64,000 nucleotides of DNA from the NCBI GenBank assembly GCA_964432875.1, contig CAYSPJ010000001.1, positions 87,329-151,328 of the forward strand. Reading direction: 5' to 3'. Both the position numbers and the translations under genes were made by a program. Source of the DNA: JACJYE01 sp964432875. GTDB lineage: Bacteria; Bacteroidota; Bacteroidia; Chitinophagales; Saprospiraceae. Below are positions 50,103-58,101 of the stretch, one piece after another. The notes below the pieces were generated by a model. That model was not told the origin of the DNA and did not search any database. It saw only the letters and a list, made by a program, of their open reading frames with translations. Numbering within the stretch: the stretch's first letter is position 1; each line of letters begins with the position of its first letter.

Positions 50103-51779
50103 ATGTCAAAGACACCAAGCCTTCGTCTCTCTATTGCAGTGGGTGCACTGGGTGCGCTATTTTTTATCCCCTTCCTGGGCGGCGTCCACCTTTTTGACTG
50201 GGACGAGATCAACTTTGCGGAAATCAGCCGGGAGATGCTCATACTCGGAGATTACACGCGGGTACACGTCAATTTCGAGCCTTTTTTTCAGAAGCCGCCT
50301 TTTTTCTTCTGGCTGCAAGCCCTGGCCATGAAAGCCTTGGGCGTGGGCGATTTTGCCGCCCGGCTGCCAAATGCCATCTGTGGCATCCTGACCCTGGTGC
50401 TGATCTTCCGCATCGGGCAGCACCTGAAAGGGGTGCGGTTTGGCTTGCTCTGGGCCGGTGCCTACTTCGGATCGGTGCTGCCTTTCCTCTACTTTAAATC
50501 AGGCATTATCGACCCCTGGTTCAACCTCTTCATCTTCCTGGGGCTATATGGGCTGATACGTTTTTACTGGCAGAAGGAAGGCATAGAAGCTAGTGAACGG
50601 CCCAGTAGCAAGTGGCAGCACCTTTTCCTGGGCGGGCTTTGGATTGGTATGGCCATGCTCACCAAAGGCCAGGTTGCCTACCTCATTTTGGTGCTCACCC
50701 TTGGCGTCTATTGGATCTATCAGCGCTTCCGCCTGTACATCAGTATCCCGCAATTTTTGTTTTTCACTTTATCGGCGGCCTTAGTCACGCTGGCCTGGTA
50801 TGGGCTGGAGACCGCCAAGAACGGCCCGGCTTTCATTTATGAGTTCAACCGCTATCAGTATCGCCTGTTCAGCACGCCCGATGCGGGCCATGGGGGCTTC
50901 CCGGGCTATCACTTTGTGGTCTTGCTGGTAGGCTGTTTCCCGGCTTCCATTTTTGCCATCCGCGCTTTTTTCCCTTTGCCCGGCAACGATAATGCCCGCG
51001 AAAAGGATTTCCAGCGGTGGATGAAGATACTTTTCTGGGTAGTGCTCATCCTCTTCAGCATCGTCAAATCGAAAATTGTGCACTACTCCTCTCTGGCGTA
51101 CTTCCCGCTAACTTACCTGGCGGCTCTCAGTATCGAGCAACTGCTGGCTGGGAAAATAGCGTTGAATAAATGGATGCGCGCCGGGCTGTGGTCTGTGGGC
51201 GGGCTGTTTATAGTGGCAACCACCGCAATGCCTTTCATCGCCATGCAGGCCGAAGCCCTCAAACCGCTGCTGAATGACCCTTTTGCCCAAGGCAACCTGG
51301 AGGCAAAAGTAAATTGGACAGGGCTAGAAGCGATCGCTGGCCTGTTCCTGCTAGGCCTGCTGCTCGCTTTCTTCAACCTGTTCCGTCGAAACCGCCGCCA
51401 GCGCAGTTTCCTGGCTTTATTCGGCGGCATGGCCGTATTCGTGATGTTGACGCTCTTCTTCTATATCAAGCGGGTCGAAGGCTACTCCCAAAGAGCTGCC
51501 GTGGAGTTTTTCCAGGAAAAAGCGGCCGAAGACTGCCACCTGGCCGTGCATGGCTATAAGTCTTATGCCCACCTCTACTACGGCCGGGTGCCGGGCCCGG
51601 GCCAGGCTTGCTTTACTGATGCAGATTGCATCGAGCAGCTCTTGACGGGCCCCATCAGCAAACCTGTTTACATCGTAAGCAAGGTGCACCGGGCACACGA
51701 ACTCCTGGGCAGAGGCAATTTGCAGGAAATCCGCCGTAAAAATGGCTTCGTCTTTTTCCAGCGGCTACCCGATCAGTAG
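50103..51779 (+). CDS. GT39/ArnT-like membrane glycosyltransferase
   Basis: The 558-aa integral membrane protein has about 12 hydrophobic segments. Its first periplasmic loop starts LFDWDEINFAEISREMLI, the acidic motif typical of the GT39/ArnT/PMT superfamily, followed by FFQKPPFFFWLQALAMKALG and FAARLPNAICGILTLVLIFR. Such enzymes transfer a sugar from a polyprenyl-phosphate donor to lipid A, protein or other envelope acceptors. The soluble C-terminal region (about 100 residues) is relatively short. The acceptor cannot be predicted here. It converges on pyrC across a 108-bp spacer with no clear terminator. Confidence 0.9.
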   Translation: MSKTPSLRLSIAVGALGALFFIPFLGGVHLFDWDEINFAEISREMLILGDYTRVHVNFEPFFQKPPFFFWLQALAMKALGVGDFAARLPNAICGILTLVLIFRIGQHLKGVRFGLLWAGAYFGSVLPFLYFKSGIIDPWFNLFIFLGLYGLIRFYWQKEGIEASERPSSKWQHLFLGGLWIGMAMLTKGQVAYLILVLTLGVYWIYQRFRLYISIPQFLFFTLSAALVTLAWYGLETAKNGPAFIYEFNRYQYRLFSTPDAGHGGFPGYHFVVLLVGCFPASIFAIRAFFPLPGNDNAREKDFQRWMKILFWVVLILFSIVKSKIVHYSSLAYFPLTYLAALSIEQLLAGKIALNKWMRAGLWSVGGLFIVATTAMPFIAMQAEALKPLLNDPFAQGNLEAKVNWTGLEAIAGLFLLGLLLAFFNLFRRNRRQRSFLALFGGMAVFVMLTLFFYIKRVEGYSQRAAVEFFQEKAAEDCHLAVHGYKSYAHLYYGRVPGPGQACFTDADCIEQLLTGPISKPVYIVSKVHRAHELLGRGNLQEIRRKNGFVFFQRLPDQ

Positions 51780-51887
51780 TGTAGTTCACCCCAGCAGTAG
51801 TAGGCGCTGCTGCGGTTTAACCTAGCGGCGAATAGAGCGGGCGGCAGTTTCACAGCAACGCTGATTGGGCCGTTATGTAAAGGCGGC

Positions 51888-53222
51888 TCAACACTCAAAC
51901 AGCAGGCGCTGCCCCTTGACGGCTTCGAAGAACTGGCCCTCGTGAAAAGCCAGGTTGCCGCTCACTATGGTGCTCAACACTTTGCCCTTAAACTTATGCC
52001 CCTCAAAAGGCGACCAGCCGCATTTGTAGTGGAGGTTCTCCTTGCCCACCGTCCATTCCGCCTCCGGGTCGAGCAGGACCAGATCGGCCCAATAGCCTTC
52101 GTCGATATAGCCGCGCTGGCTAATCTGGAAACAGGCTGCCGGGGCATGGCACATTTTCTCCACGATGCGCTCCAGGCTGATTTTCCCCTGCTGATAAAAC
52201 TCCAGCATGACGTTGAGGGTGTGCTGCACCAGCGGCAAGCCCGAAGGCGCCTGGAAATAAGTACCCTGCTTCTCCTCCCAGGTATGCGGAGCATGGTCGG
52301 TGGCGATAATGTCGAGCCGGTTGTCCAACAAAGCCGGGAAGAGGGCTTCCTGGTTTTCAGGAGATTTAATCGCCGGGTTGCATTTGATCTGGGTGCCCAG
52401 CTTTTCGTATTGTAAGCTATTGAAGTAAAGGTGGTGCACACAGACTTCGGCCGTGATACGCTTCTGCTCCAAGGGGATATCGTTGCGGAACAAGCTCAGC
52501 TCCTTGGCGGTGGAGATGTGCAGGATATGCAGACGGGTGTTGTGCTTCTGGGCTAGCTCCACCGCCAGCGAAGAAGAAATATAGCAATTTTCCACACTGC
52601 GGATTTCGGGATGGCAATGAATAGGTACCTCCTCGCCATACTTTTCGCGGTAAGCACGCTCGTTGGCTCGCACCGTGGCCTCATCTTCGCAGTGCGTAGC
52701 GATCAACATGGGCGATTGAGCAAAAAGGGCATCCAGCGTCTTGGGGTCATCCACCAGCATGTTGCCAGTGCTAGAGCCCATAAAGGCCTTGATACCACAT
52801 ACGGTGCGGGGATCAGTGCGCAATACCTCCTCCAGGTTGTCATTAGCTGCCCCCATGAAGAAAGAGTAGTTGGCCAGGGAATTGCGGGCGGCGATGGCAT
52901 ATTTTTCTTCCAAAAGCGCTTGGGTGGTTGCTGGCGGCTTGGTGTTGGGCATTTCCATAAAAGAAGTCACGCCCCCTGCCACGGCCGCCCGGGCTTCTGT
53001 ATAGATTTCGGCCTTGTGAGTCAGCCCGGGCTCGCGGAAGTGCACCTGGTCGTCGATGATGCCGGGCAAAAGGTAATGCCCTGCCGCATCGATTACCCGG
53101 CCGCCCCGCGACGACAATTGCCCTCCAACTTGGGCGATCCTCCCATCTACAACTAAAACATCTCCTTCGCTGATCTTCCCCCGGTTGACAATGCGGGCGT
53201 TTTGTATCAGAATGGTATTCAT
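51888..53222 (-). CDS. pyrC: dihydroorotase with Gln in place of a metal-binding His
   Basis: Dihydroorotase closes the pyrimidine ring in UMP synthesis. The 444-aa protein has the amidohydrolase layout: LLPGIIDDQVHFREPGLTHK, GVTSFMEMPNTKPPA, LHILHISTAKE, IIATDHAPHTWEEKQ. The usual HxH pair at the first motif is Q59-V-H61 here, so one zinc ligand is Gln. I recall the same DDQVHFREPG in other Bacteroidota, so it is probably a lineage variant of an active enzyme rather than decay. The gene is divergent from purK. A TAGGTTTG element (53269-53276) lies 46 bp before its start. Confidence 0.92.
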   Translation of the reverse strand: MNTILIQNARIVNRGKISEGDVLVVDGRIAQVGGQLSSRGGRVIDAAGHYLLPGIIDDQVHFREPGLTHKAEIYTEARAAVAGGVTSFMEMPNTKPPATTQALLEEKYAIAARNSLANYSFFMGAANDNLEEVLRTDPRTVCGIKAFMGSSTGNMLVDDPKTLDALFAQSPMLIATHCEDEATVRANERAYREKYGEEVPIHCHPEIRSVENCYISSSLAVELAQKHNTRLHILHISTAKELSLFRNDIPLEQKRITAEVCVHHLYFNSLQYEKLGTQIKCNPAIKSPENQEALFPALLDNRLDIIATDHAPHTWEEKQGTYFQAPSGLPLVQHTLNVMLEFYQQGKISLERIVEKMCHAPAACFQISQRGYIDEGYWADLVLLDPEAEWTVGKENLHYKCGWSPFEGHKFKGKVLSTIVSGNLAFHEGQFFEAVKGQRLLFEC

Positions 53223-53268
53223 GGCTTGATGGTTTTGAATGAGCGGTTTTCAAAGTTTTGACGTTTGG

Positions 53269-53276
53269 CAAACCTA
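53269..53276 (-). promoter_or_regulatory. candidate -7 element of the pyrC promoter
   Basis: TAGGTTTG on the minus strand, 46 bp before the pyrC start. It shares a 121-bp divergent region with the purK promoter. Confidence 0.45.
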
Positions 53277-53290
53277 TAAAAAAACTGCGT

Positions 53291-53321
53291 TTTGTACTCC
53301 ATCGGCGAATGCCTATTTTTG
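53291..53321 (+). promoter_or_regulatory. promoter of purK
   Basis: TTTG (53291-53294), 19 bp, then TATTTTTG (53314-53321). This is the best match to the Bacteroidota promoter in the window. The purK ATG lies 22 bp downstream. Confidence 0.7.
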
Positions 53322-53343
53322 CGCGGCATTAAAAAACAACACC

Positions 53344-54495
53344 ATGGAAATCATCAATAGCAATTTCTGCCTGGGCGTACTGGGAGGGGGGCAATTGGGC
53401 AAAATGCTGGCGCTGGCAGCCGGCAACTGGCACCTCCCTCTTTACGTGCTGGATAAATCCCGCAGCTTCCCCGCTGCCCGGATCACCCCATTTTTCACGG
53501 AAGGCGACTTCCAGGACTATGAGGATGTCTATCGCTTTGGCAAGCAGATGAATGTCGTCACTATAGAGATCGAGCACGTCAATACCGAAGCGCTACGGCA
53601 GCTGGAGGCCGAAGGCCTGACCGTGCATCCAGCCCCCGCCCAGCTCGACATCATCAAGGACAAGGGGGCGCAGAAGCTGTTTTATGAAGAAAAAGGCATC
53701 CCTTCCGCCCCATTCCAGCTCTTCGAGGGCGAGCAAGCGCTTAGGGCCGCCCTGGCTGCCGGCACCATCACTTATCCCTTCGTGCAAAAATCCCGTACGG
53801 CTGGCTACGACGGCCGGGGCGTCAGCGTCATCAAACAGGCGCAAGATTTGGACAAGCTACTGCCCGGGCCTTGCGTGGTGGAAGAAATGGTGCCTATTGC
53901 CAAGGAATTGGCAGTCATCGTAGCGCGCAACGCCAGCGGGGAAGTCATGGCTTACCCCGCCGTAGAGATGGTTTTCAACCCGGAAGCCAACTTGGTAGAA
54001 TTGCTCTTTTGCCCGGCGACCATCAGCCCTGAGTTGGAGCTGCAGGCTGAAACCTTAGCCATCCAAACCATCGAAGCTTACGATATCTGCGGCTTATTGG
54101 CGGTAGAGCTTTTCCTGAATCAGGACGGCCAATTGCTGGTCAACGAAGTAGCCCCCCGGCCACACAACAGCGGACACCACACGATAGATAGCTGCTATAC
54201 CTCCCAATTTGAACAACACCTGCGCGCCGTGCTCGACCTGCCTTTGGGCAGCACTAAAATGAAAGCCCCTTCAGTGATGGTGAATATCCTTGGTGCCCCG
54301 GGCTATGACGGGCCGGCCCGCTACGAGGGCTTGGCGGAGTGCCTGGCCATCGAGGGTGTCCATCTGCACCTCTATGGCAAGGCCGACACCAAACCTTTCC
54401 GCAAAATGGGCCACGCAACAGTAGTGGATGAAAACCTGGAGGCTGCCAAAGCTAAGGCTTTGAAGGTATTGGAGACCTTGAGGGTGGTGAGTTGA
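53344..54495 (+). CDS. purK: N5-carboxyaminoimidazole ribonucleotide synthase
   Basis: PurK uses ATP and bicarbonate to carboxylate AIR in purine synthesis. The ATG at 53344 gives 383 aa; the upstream extension to 53239 overlaps the promoter. Landmarks of the ATP-grasp enzyme: LGVLGGGQLGKMLALAAG, VVTIEIEHVNTEAL, FVQKSRTAGYDGRGV, CVVEEMVPIAKELAVIVARN and LLVNEVAPRPHNSGHHTID. purE is not adjacent. It is divergent from pyrC, so purine and pyrimidine synthesis genes share a promoter region and might be co-regulated. It converges on the cryptochrome gene with only 14 bp between stops. Confidence 0.96.
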   Translation: MEIINSNFCLGVLGGGQLGKMLALAAGNWHLPLYVLDKSRSFPAARITPFFTEGDFQDYEDVYRFGKQMNVVTIEIEHVNTEALRQLEAEGLTVHPAPAQLDIIKDKGAQKLFYEEKGIPSAPFQLFEGEQALRAALAAGTITYPFVQKSRTAGYDGRGVSVIKQAQDLDKLLPGPCVVEEMVPIAKELAVIVARNASGEVMAYPAVEMVFNPEANLVELLFCPATISPELELQAETLAIQTIEAYDICGLLAVELFLNQDGQLLVNEVAPRPHNSGHHTIDSCYTSQFEQHLRAVLDLPLGSTKMKAPSVMVNILGAPGYDGPARYEGLAECLAIEGVHLHLYGKADTKPFRKMGHATVVDENLEAAKAKALKVLETLRVVS

Positions 54496-54509
54496 AGATA
54501 GCAGCCCCC

Positions 54510-55832
54510 CTACCCCACTGCCATCTCTGGCAGCCACAGCTTGACGTATTCCGATTCCGGATCGTAGCGGGCGGCTTGGGTTTGAGGGTTGAAATAACGG
54601 TTTTCGCGCGGGTCGTTGCCCACGCCGGCCACGTAATTCCAGTTGCCCCAATTGCTGGCCACATCGTAGTCGATGAGGATGGACTCGAAGTACTCTGCCC
54701 CCATCTGCCAGTTCACCTTGAGATTGTGTACCAGGAAGCTGGCCACATTTTGCCGGCCTCGGTTGGACATGAAGCCGGTATTTTTGATTTCCAGCATATT
54801 GGCATCAATGAAGGCTTGACCGGTGGCGCCTTCGATCCACCGCTGCAGAGCGCGGCGGTCATCGCGCAAGCCGGGCAAGGGTTCGCCCTTTAAGCCGCCC
54901 TCAGAGAAGATAGCACTGCCGTGTTTTTTGGCCATGAAGCGGAAGAAGTCGCGCCACATCAATTCGAAGAAAATCCAGTAGGTCGAGTCGTTGCTGCCGC
55001 GTTCAGCTTCGTAGCGCTTCAGCTCGTGGTAAATTTGCTTGGGCGACAGGCAGCCCTGGGCCAGCCAGGCGGAGAACTTCGTGGAGTAGTCTCCCCCGAT
55101 CATGCCATTGCGCGTTTCCTTGTAACTGCTGGCCAAGCCGCTTTCCCACAGGTAGTAATGCAGGCGCTCCAAGCCCGCGGTTTCTCCACCCCTAAAGTCG
55201 AGGGCGCTGCGGTAGTCCAGTTCAAAATCCTCGTGCCCGAAATCTTCCAGGCTGGGCAGCGCACCAGCGTCCAGGCGCAAGGATAGCGGCGGCATCTTGG
55301 ATGGACTAGGCAATGGCTCCCTTACTGGCACGTAACGCTCCACTTCCTTACGGAATTGGGTAAAAATATCTGGTGTGTGCTGGATGGGGAAAGGCAGATC
55401 AGCAGTGTAGTAGAGCAGCTTGCCACGAGTATAGCGCATTTCCTGGCCAACCGTCCAGAGGTTTTTCTCTAAAGCATCTTGAACCTGGACCTCCTCTTGC
55501 GTACGTTCGCGATTGCAGAACACCCAATTAGAACGCACCTGCTTGGCCAGCTCGAATACCTCCTCTTCTGGCTTACCAACCCGTACGATCAGCTCGCACC
55601 CCTTGGCACGCAGCGATTCGCGCAAGTCCTCCACGCTCTCGATAATGAAACGGGCACGGTATTTACCCGTCTTGGGGAAACCAAAGCGATGGGTTTCCCC
55701 TTTGAAGATGCGCTCGTCGAAAACATAAATCGGGATGACTTCATCGGCATGGCATAGAGCTTCAGTTAAAGCTTCATTGTCGTGGAGGCGTAGGTCTTGC
55801 CTGAACCATAAGATCGCGCGCTTGACGTACAT
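54510..55832 (-). CDS. DASH-family cryptochrome
   Basis: The 440-aa flavoprotein belongs to the photolyase/cryptochrome superfamily. The N-terminal alpha/beta domain starts RAILWFRQDLRLHDNEAL, then VIPIYVFDERIF and GKYRARFIIESVEDLRESL. The FAD domain contains GGDYSTKFSAWLAQGCLSPK, YWIFFELMWRDFFRFMAKKH, NTGFMSNRGRQNVASFL and AGVGNDPRENRYFNP. The length and the GNDPREN motif match the DASH type, which repairs cyclobutane dimers in single-stranded DNA. It converges on purK with 14 bp between stops. A TACCTTTG element lies about 44 bp upstream. Strong call. Confidence 0.95.
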   Translation of the reverse strand: MYVKRAILWFRQDLRLHDNEALTEALCHADEVIPIYVFDERIFKGETHRFGFPKTGKYRARFIIESVEDLRESLRAKGCELIVRVGKPEEEVFELAKQVRSNWVFCNRERTQEEVQVQDALEKNLWTVGQEMRYTRGKLLYYTADLPFPIQHTPDIFTQFRKEVERYVPVREPLPSPSKMPPLSLRLDAGALPSLEDFGHEDFELDYRSALDFRGGETAGLERLHYYLWESGLASSYKETRNGMIGGDYSTKFSAWLAQGCLSPKQIYHELKRYEAERGSNDSTYWIFFELMWRDFFRFMAKKHGSAIFSEGGLKGEPLPGLRDDRRALQRWIEGATGQAFIDANMLEIKNTGFMSNRGRQNVASFLVHNLKVNWQMGAEYFESILIDYDVASNWGNWNYVAGVGNDPRENRYFNPQTQAARYDPESEYVKLWLPEMAVG

Positions 55833-55875
55833 AAAAAACGGGCTTTAAAATTTTCAATAATTTCTGAAAGCATAA

Positions 55876-55883
55876 CAAAGGTA
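55876..55883 (-). promoter_or_regulatory. candidate -7 element of the cryptochrome promoter
   Basis: TACCTTTG on the minus strand, 43 bp before the start codon at 55832. Confidence 0.45.
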
Positions 55884-55983
55884 AGCCGCTTTGGTTTGTA
55901 AACCGTTAGGCTTTATGCGTTGATTTTCCGGGATCATGAACTAATTGGCGTTCCGCTGCGTTTGCCAATCAAAATCTAATCAC

Positions 55984-56409
55984 GTGGATCCGAAAAGTTT
56001 GCATACCGAGTTGAAGTTCCGCAGCTCGCGCAGCTCTGGCAGCGGCGGGCAGCATGTGAACAAGGTAGAGACCCGGGTCGAGCTACTATTTGACCTGGAG
56101 GCTTCGGCCTTGCTGAGCGCGGAGCAAAAGGAGCGCATTGGGCAGGCGCTTGCCGGGCGCATCAACAAGGAAGGCATGCTGATACTGGCTGCCAGCCGTT
56201 CGCGCTCGCAATTGCTCAACAAAAGCGCGGCTATCCGGCAGTTCGACCGCTTGATAGCAGAAGCCCTGGCGCCGGTCAAAAAGCGCAAGCCCGTCAAGCC
56301 GCTGAGCAGCTCGCCCGAAAAGCGGCTGCGTGCCAAGAAACAGCTCGCGGAAAAGAAAGCCGCACGCTCAAAAGCCATCGCTCATCCCGGCGATGGCTTC
56401 GTTTTTTAG
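55984..56409 (+). CDS. arfB: alternative ribosome-rescue hydrolase ArfB
   Basis: ArfB (YaeJ/ICT1 type) hydrolyses peptidyl-tRNA on stalled ribosomes without a stop codon. From the GTG at 55984 the protein is 141 aa and begins MDPKSLHTELKFRSSRSSGS, matching family starts; the longer frame from a TTG at 55945 adds a non-conserved extension. The catalytic GGQ is at residues 21-23 (SGSGGQHVNKVETRVELLFD). The C-terminus is strongly basic (VKKRKPVKPL, AKKQLAEKKAARSKA), the tail that enters the mRNA channel. It lacks the codon-recognition domain of RF1/RF2. Strong call. Confidence 0.94.
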   Translation: MDPKSLHTELKFRSSRSSGSGGQHVNKVETRVELLFDLEASALLSAEQKERIGQALAGRINKEGMLILAASRSRSQLLNKSAAIRQFDRLIAEALAPVKKRKPVKPLSSSPEKRLRAKKQLAEKKAARSKAIAHPGDGFVF

Positions 56410-56504
56410 GATGCATGCCTCTATCTGCTCAAGTCTTTTGCCTTAAACCTTTGGAAAAGCCTGCCGAAGCTTTATTTTCACCCCCACAAAACTATCTTTT
56501 GCTT

Positions 56505-57380
56505 ATGAAGCTCAATATTACCCTGACCACAGCGCTGTTCTTATGCGCTTCCCTGACCGTTTTTGCGCAGGACAAACCAGCCTACAAACTCTTCGATGCC
56601 AAGGGCAAAACGGCCAAATACCAAAAACTGGCCAAAGAGGCCCAACAGGCCGATGTCATCTTTTTCGGAGAGCTCCACAACAACCCCATCGCGCATTGGC
56701 TACAGCTCGAACTTTGCCGCGACTTGTACGAAGCGGTAAGCGACAAGCTGGCGCTGGGTGCCGAAATGTTTGAAGCCGATAACCAGGCCCCTTTGGATGA
56801 CTACCTGGCAGGCCGGATTGACGACAAGGCCTTCGGCGAACAAGCCCGTTTGTGGAATAATTATAAAACGGATTACAGGCCGCTGGTAGAGCTTGCCCGG
56901 GAAAAAGGGCTTTCCTTTACCGCTACTAACGTGCCGCGCAAATACGCCAGCCTGGTATTCCGCCAGGGTTTGGAGGCGCTGGATACGCTGCCCGCCGAAG
57001 CCAAAGCCCACCTTGCCCCGCTGCCTATCCCCTTCGACATCAATTTGCCCGGCTACCAAAAGATGATGGAGATGATGGCAGGCCATGGCGGGGGCGCCTC
57101 CGAAAACTTCCCCAAAGCGCAGGCTATCAAGGATGCTACGATGGCGCACTTCATCCATCAAAACTGGCAGACGGGGCAAACGTTTATTCATTTCAACGGC
57201 GCCTACCACTCGGATAATTACGAAGGCATCATCTGGTATCTGAACCAATATTACCCGGGCCTGCGCATCCTCACAATCACCACGGTAGAACAAGGAAGCC
57301 TGGATAAACTCGAGGCCGAGCACCAGGGCAAAGCTGATTTCATCATCGCGGTGTCAGAGGCCATGACCAAGACGTACTAA
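56505..57380 (+). CDS. ChaN-like (DUF399) exported protein
   Basis: From the ATG at 56505 the 291-aa product has a signal peptide (FLCASLTVFAQ). Residues about 40-270 match the ChaN/DUF399 family: DVIFFGELHNNPIAHWLQLE, LGAEMFEADNQAPLDDYLAG, NYKTDYRPLVELAREKGL and FIHFNGAYHSDNYEGIIWYL. ChaN-type proteins have an EreA/HugZ-like fold and some bind heme at the membrane surface, linking them to iron uptake; the heme role here is inferred from the family. There is no Cys after the signal, so it is probably periplasmic. It precedes a cytochrome c gene by 113 bp on the same strand. Confidence 0.87.
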   Translation: MKLNITLTTALFLCASLTVFAQDKPAYKLFDAKGKTAKYQKLAKEAQQADVIFFGELHNNPIAHWLQLELCRDLYEAVSDKLALGAEMFEADNQAPLDDYLAGRIDDKAFGEQARLWNNYKTDYRPLVELAREKGLSFTATNVPRKYASLVFRQGLEALDTLPAEAKAHLAPLPIPFDINLPGYQKMMEMMAGHGGGASENFPKAQAIKDATMAHFIHQNWQTGQTFIHFNGAYHSDNYEGIIWYLNQYYPGLRILTITTVEQGSLDKLEAEHQGKADFIIAVSEAMTKTY

Positions 57381-57493
57381 GCCTGTGCTGTTGCAGTAGC
57401 TGCTGGAAGGTGGCGCTGCACTATAAATCTTGGGCTCATGCCCCGTTACGAAGTGAGACTCACCGCTAATCACCAAAAGAAAAAACATCCAGG

Positions 57494-57892
57494 ATGAAAT
57501 TTTGCACGGCTTTGTTGTTCTTGGGCTTGCTATCTTTAGCGCTATCCAACTGCGGGCAACAGCCCTACCGGCAGGGGCAGATATTGTATCAAAATTTTTG
57601 TGCCAACTGCCACATGGAAGATGGTTCGGGCTTGGCGGGGAACATCCCCCCGCTGGCCAATGCCGATTTTTTGCGCGAACGCCAATCTGAGATAGCCTGT
57701 ATCATCCGCTATGGCATTGAAGGGCCGATTACCGTCAACGGCATCGCATACGAAAACCCGATGGCGGGCATCCCCGAATTGAGCGATACGGAAATCACGA
57801 ATGTCATCAACTACATCAACCAGGCCTGGGGCAATGATTTTGGTTATGTGCCTTATGATTCGGTGCGGGAGGCTTTGAAGGGGTGTAGGTAG
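57494..57892 (+). CDS. monoheme cytochrome c lipoprotein
   Basis: The 132-aa product has an N-terminal lipoprotein signal (LGLLSLALSNC). The mature part is a small class I cytochrome c: QILYQNFCANCHMEDGSG with the heme motif CANCH, and a distal Met in NPMAGIPELSDTEITNVINY. It should be anchored in the envelope as an electron carrier. No oxidase genes are adjacent, and the upstream neighbour is a ChaN-like protein. Downstream lies a G-tract, then copy B of the heptamer repeat, before the type IX cargo gene. Strong call for heme binding; partner unknown. Confidence 0.93.
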   Translation: MKFCTALLFLGLLSLALSNCGQQPYRQGQILYQNFCANCHMEDGSGLAGNIPPLANADFLRERQSEIACIIRYGIEGPITVNGIAYENPMAGIPELSDTEITNVINYINQAWGNDFGYVPYDSVREALKGCR

Positions 57893-57904
57893 GATGGGGG
57901 GGAA

Positions 57905-57949
57905 GGTTAAAGGGTAAAGGTTAAAGGTTAAAGGTTAAAGTGGGGGGGG
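57905..57949 (+). repeat. GGTTAAA heptamer array with G-tract, copy B
   Basis: GGTTAAA, GGGTAAA, then (GGTTAAA)3, then GT and G8 (57942-57949). A G7 tract also precedes it (57896-57902). The order degenerate units, three perfect units, G-tract equals that of copies A and C. Confidence 0.85.
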
Positions 57950-58101
57950 ACAGGCTTGGAGCAAAACCGTCTGCCATCATCCAAAAAACATTTTTTCTCT
58001 CTTTCCTCCCTTCTGTTTGCTATAGAATTGCTACTTTGCAGCATTATTGATGAGCAAAAACAATGCAACCGATACGCTTTTAACCACCTATTGCTGTTAT
58101 T

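Noticed and set aside
57905..57949. Heptamer repeats as a CRISPR array
   Set aside because: Units are seven bases with no spacers and there are no cas genes.
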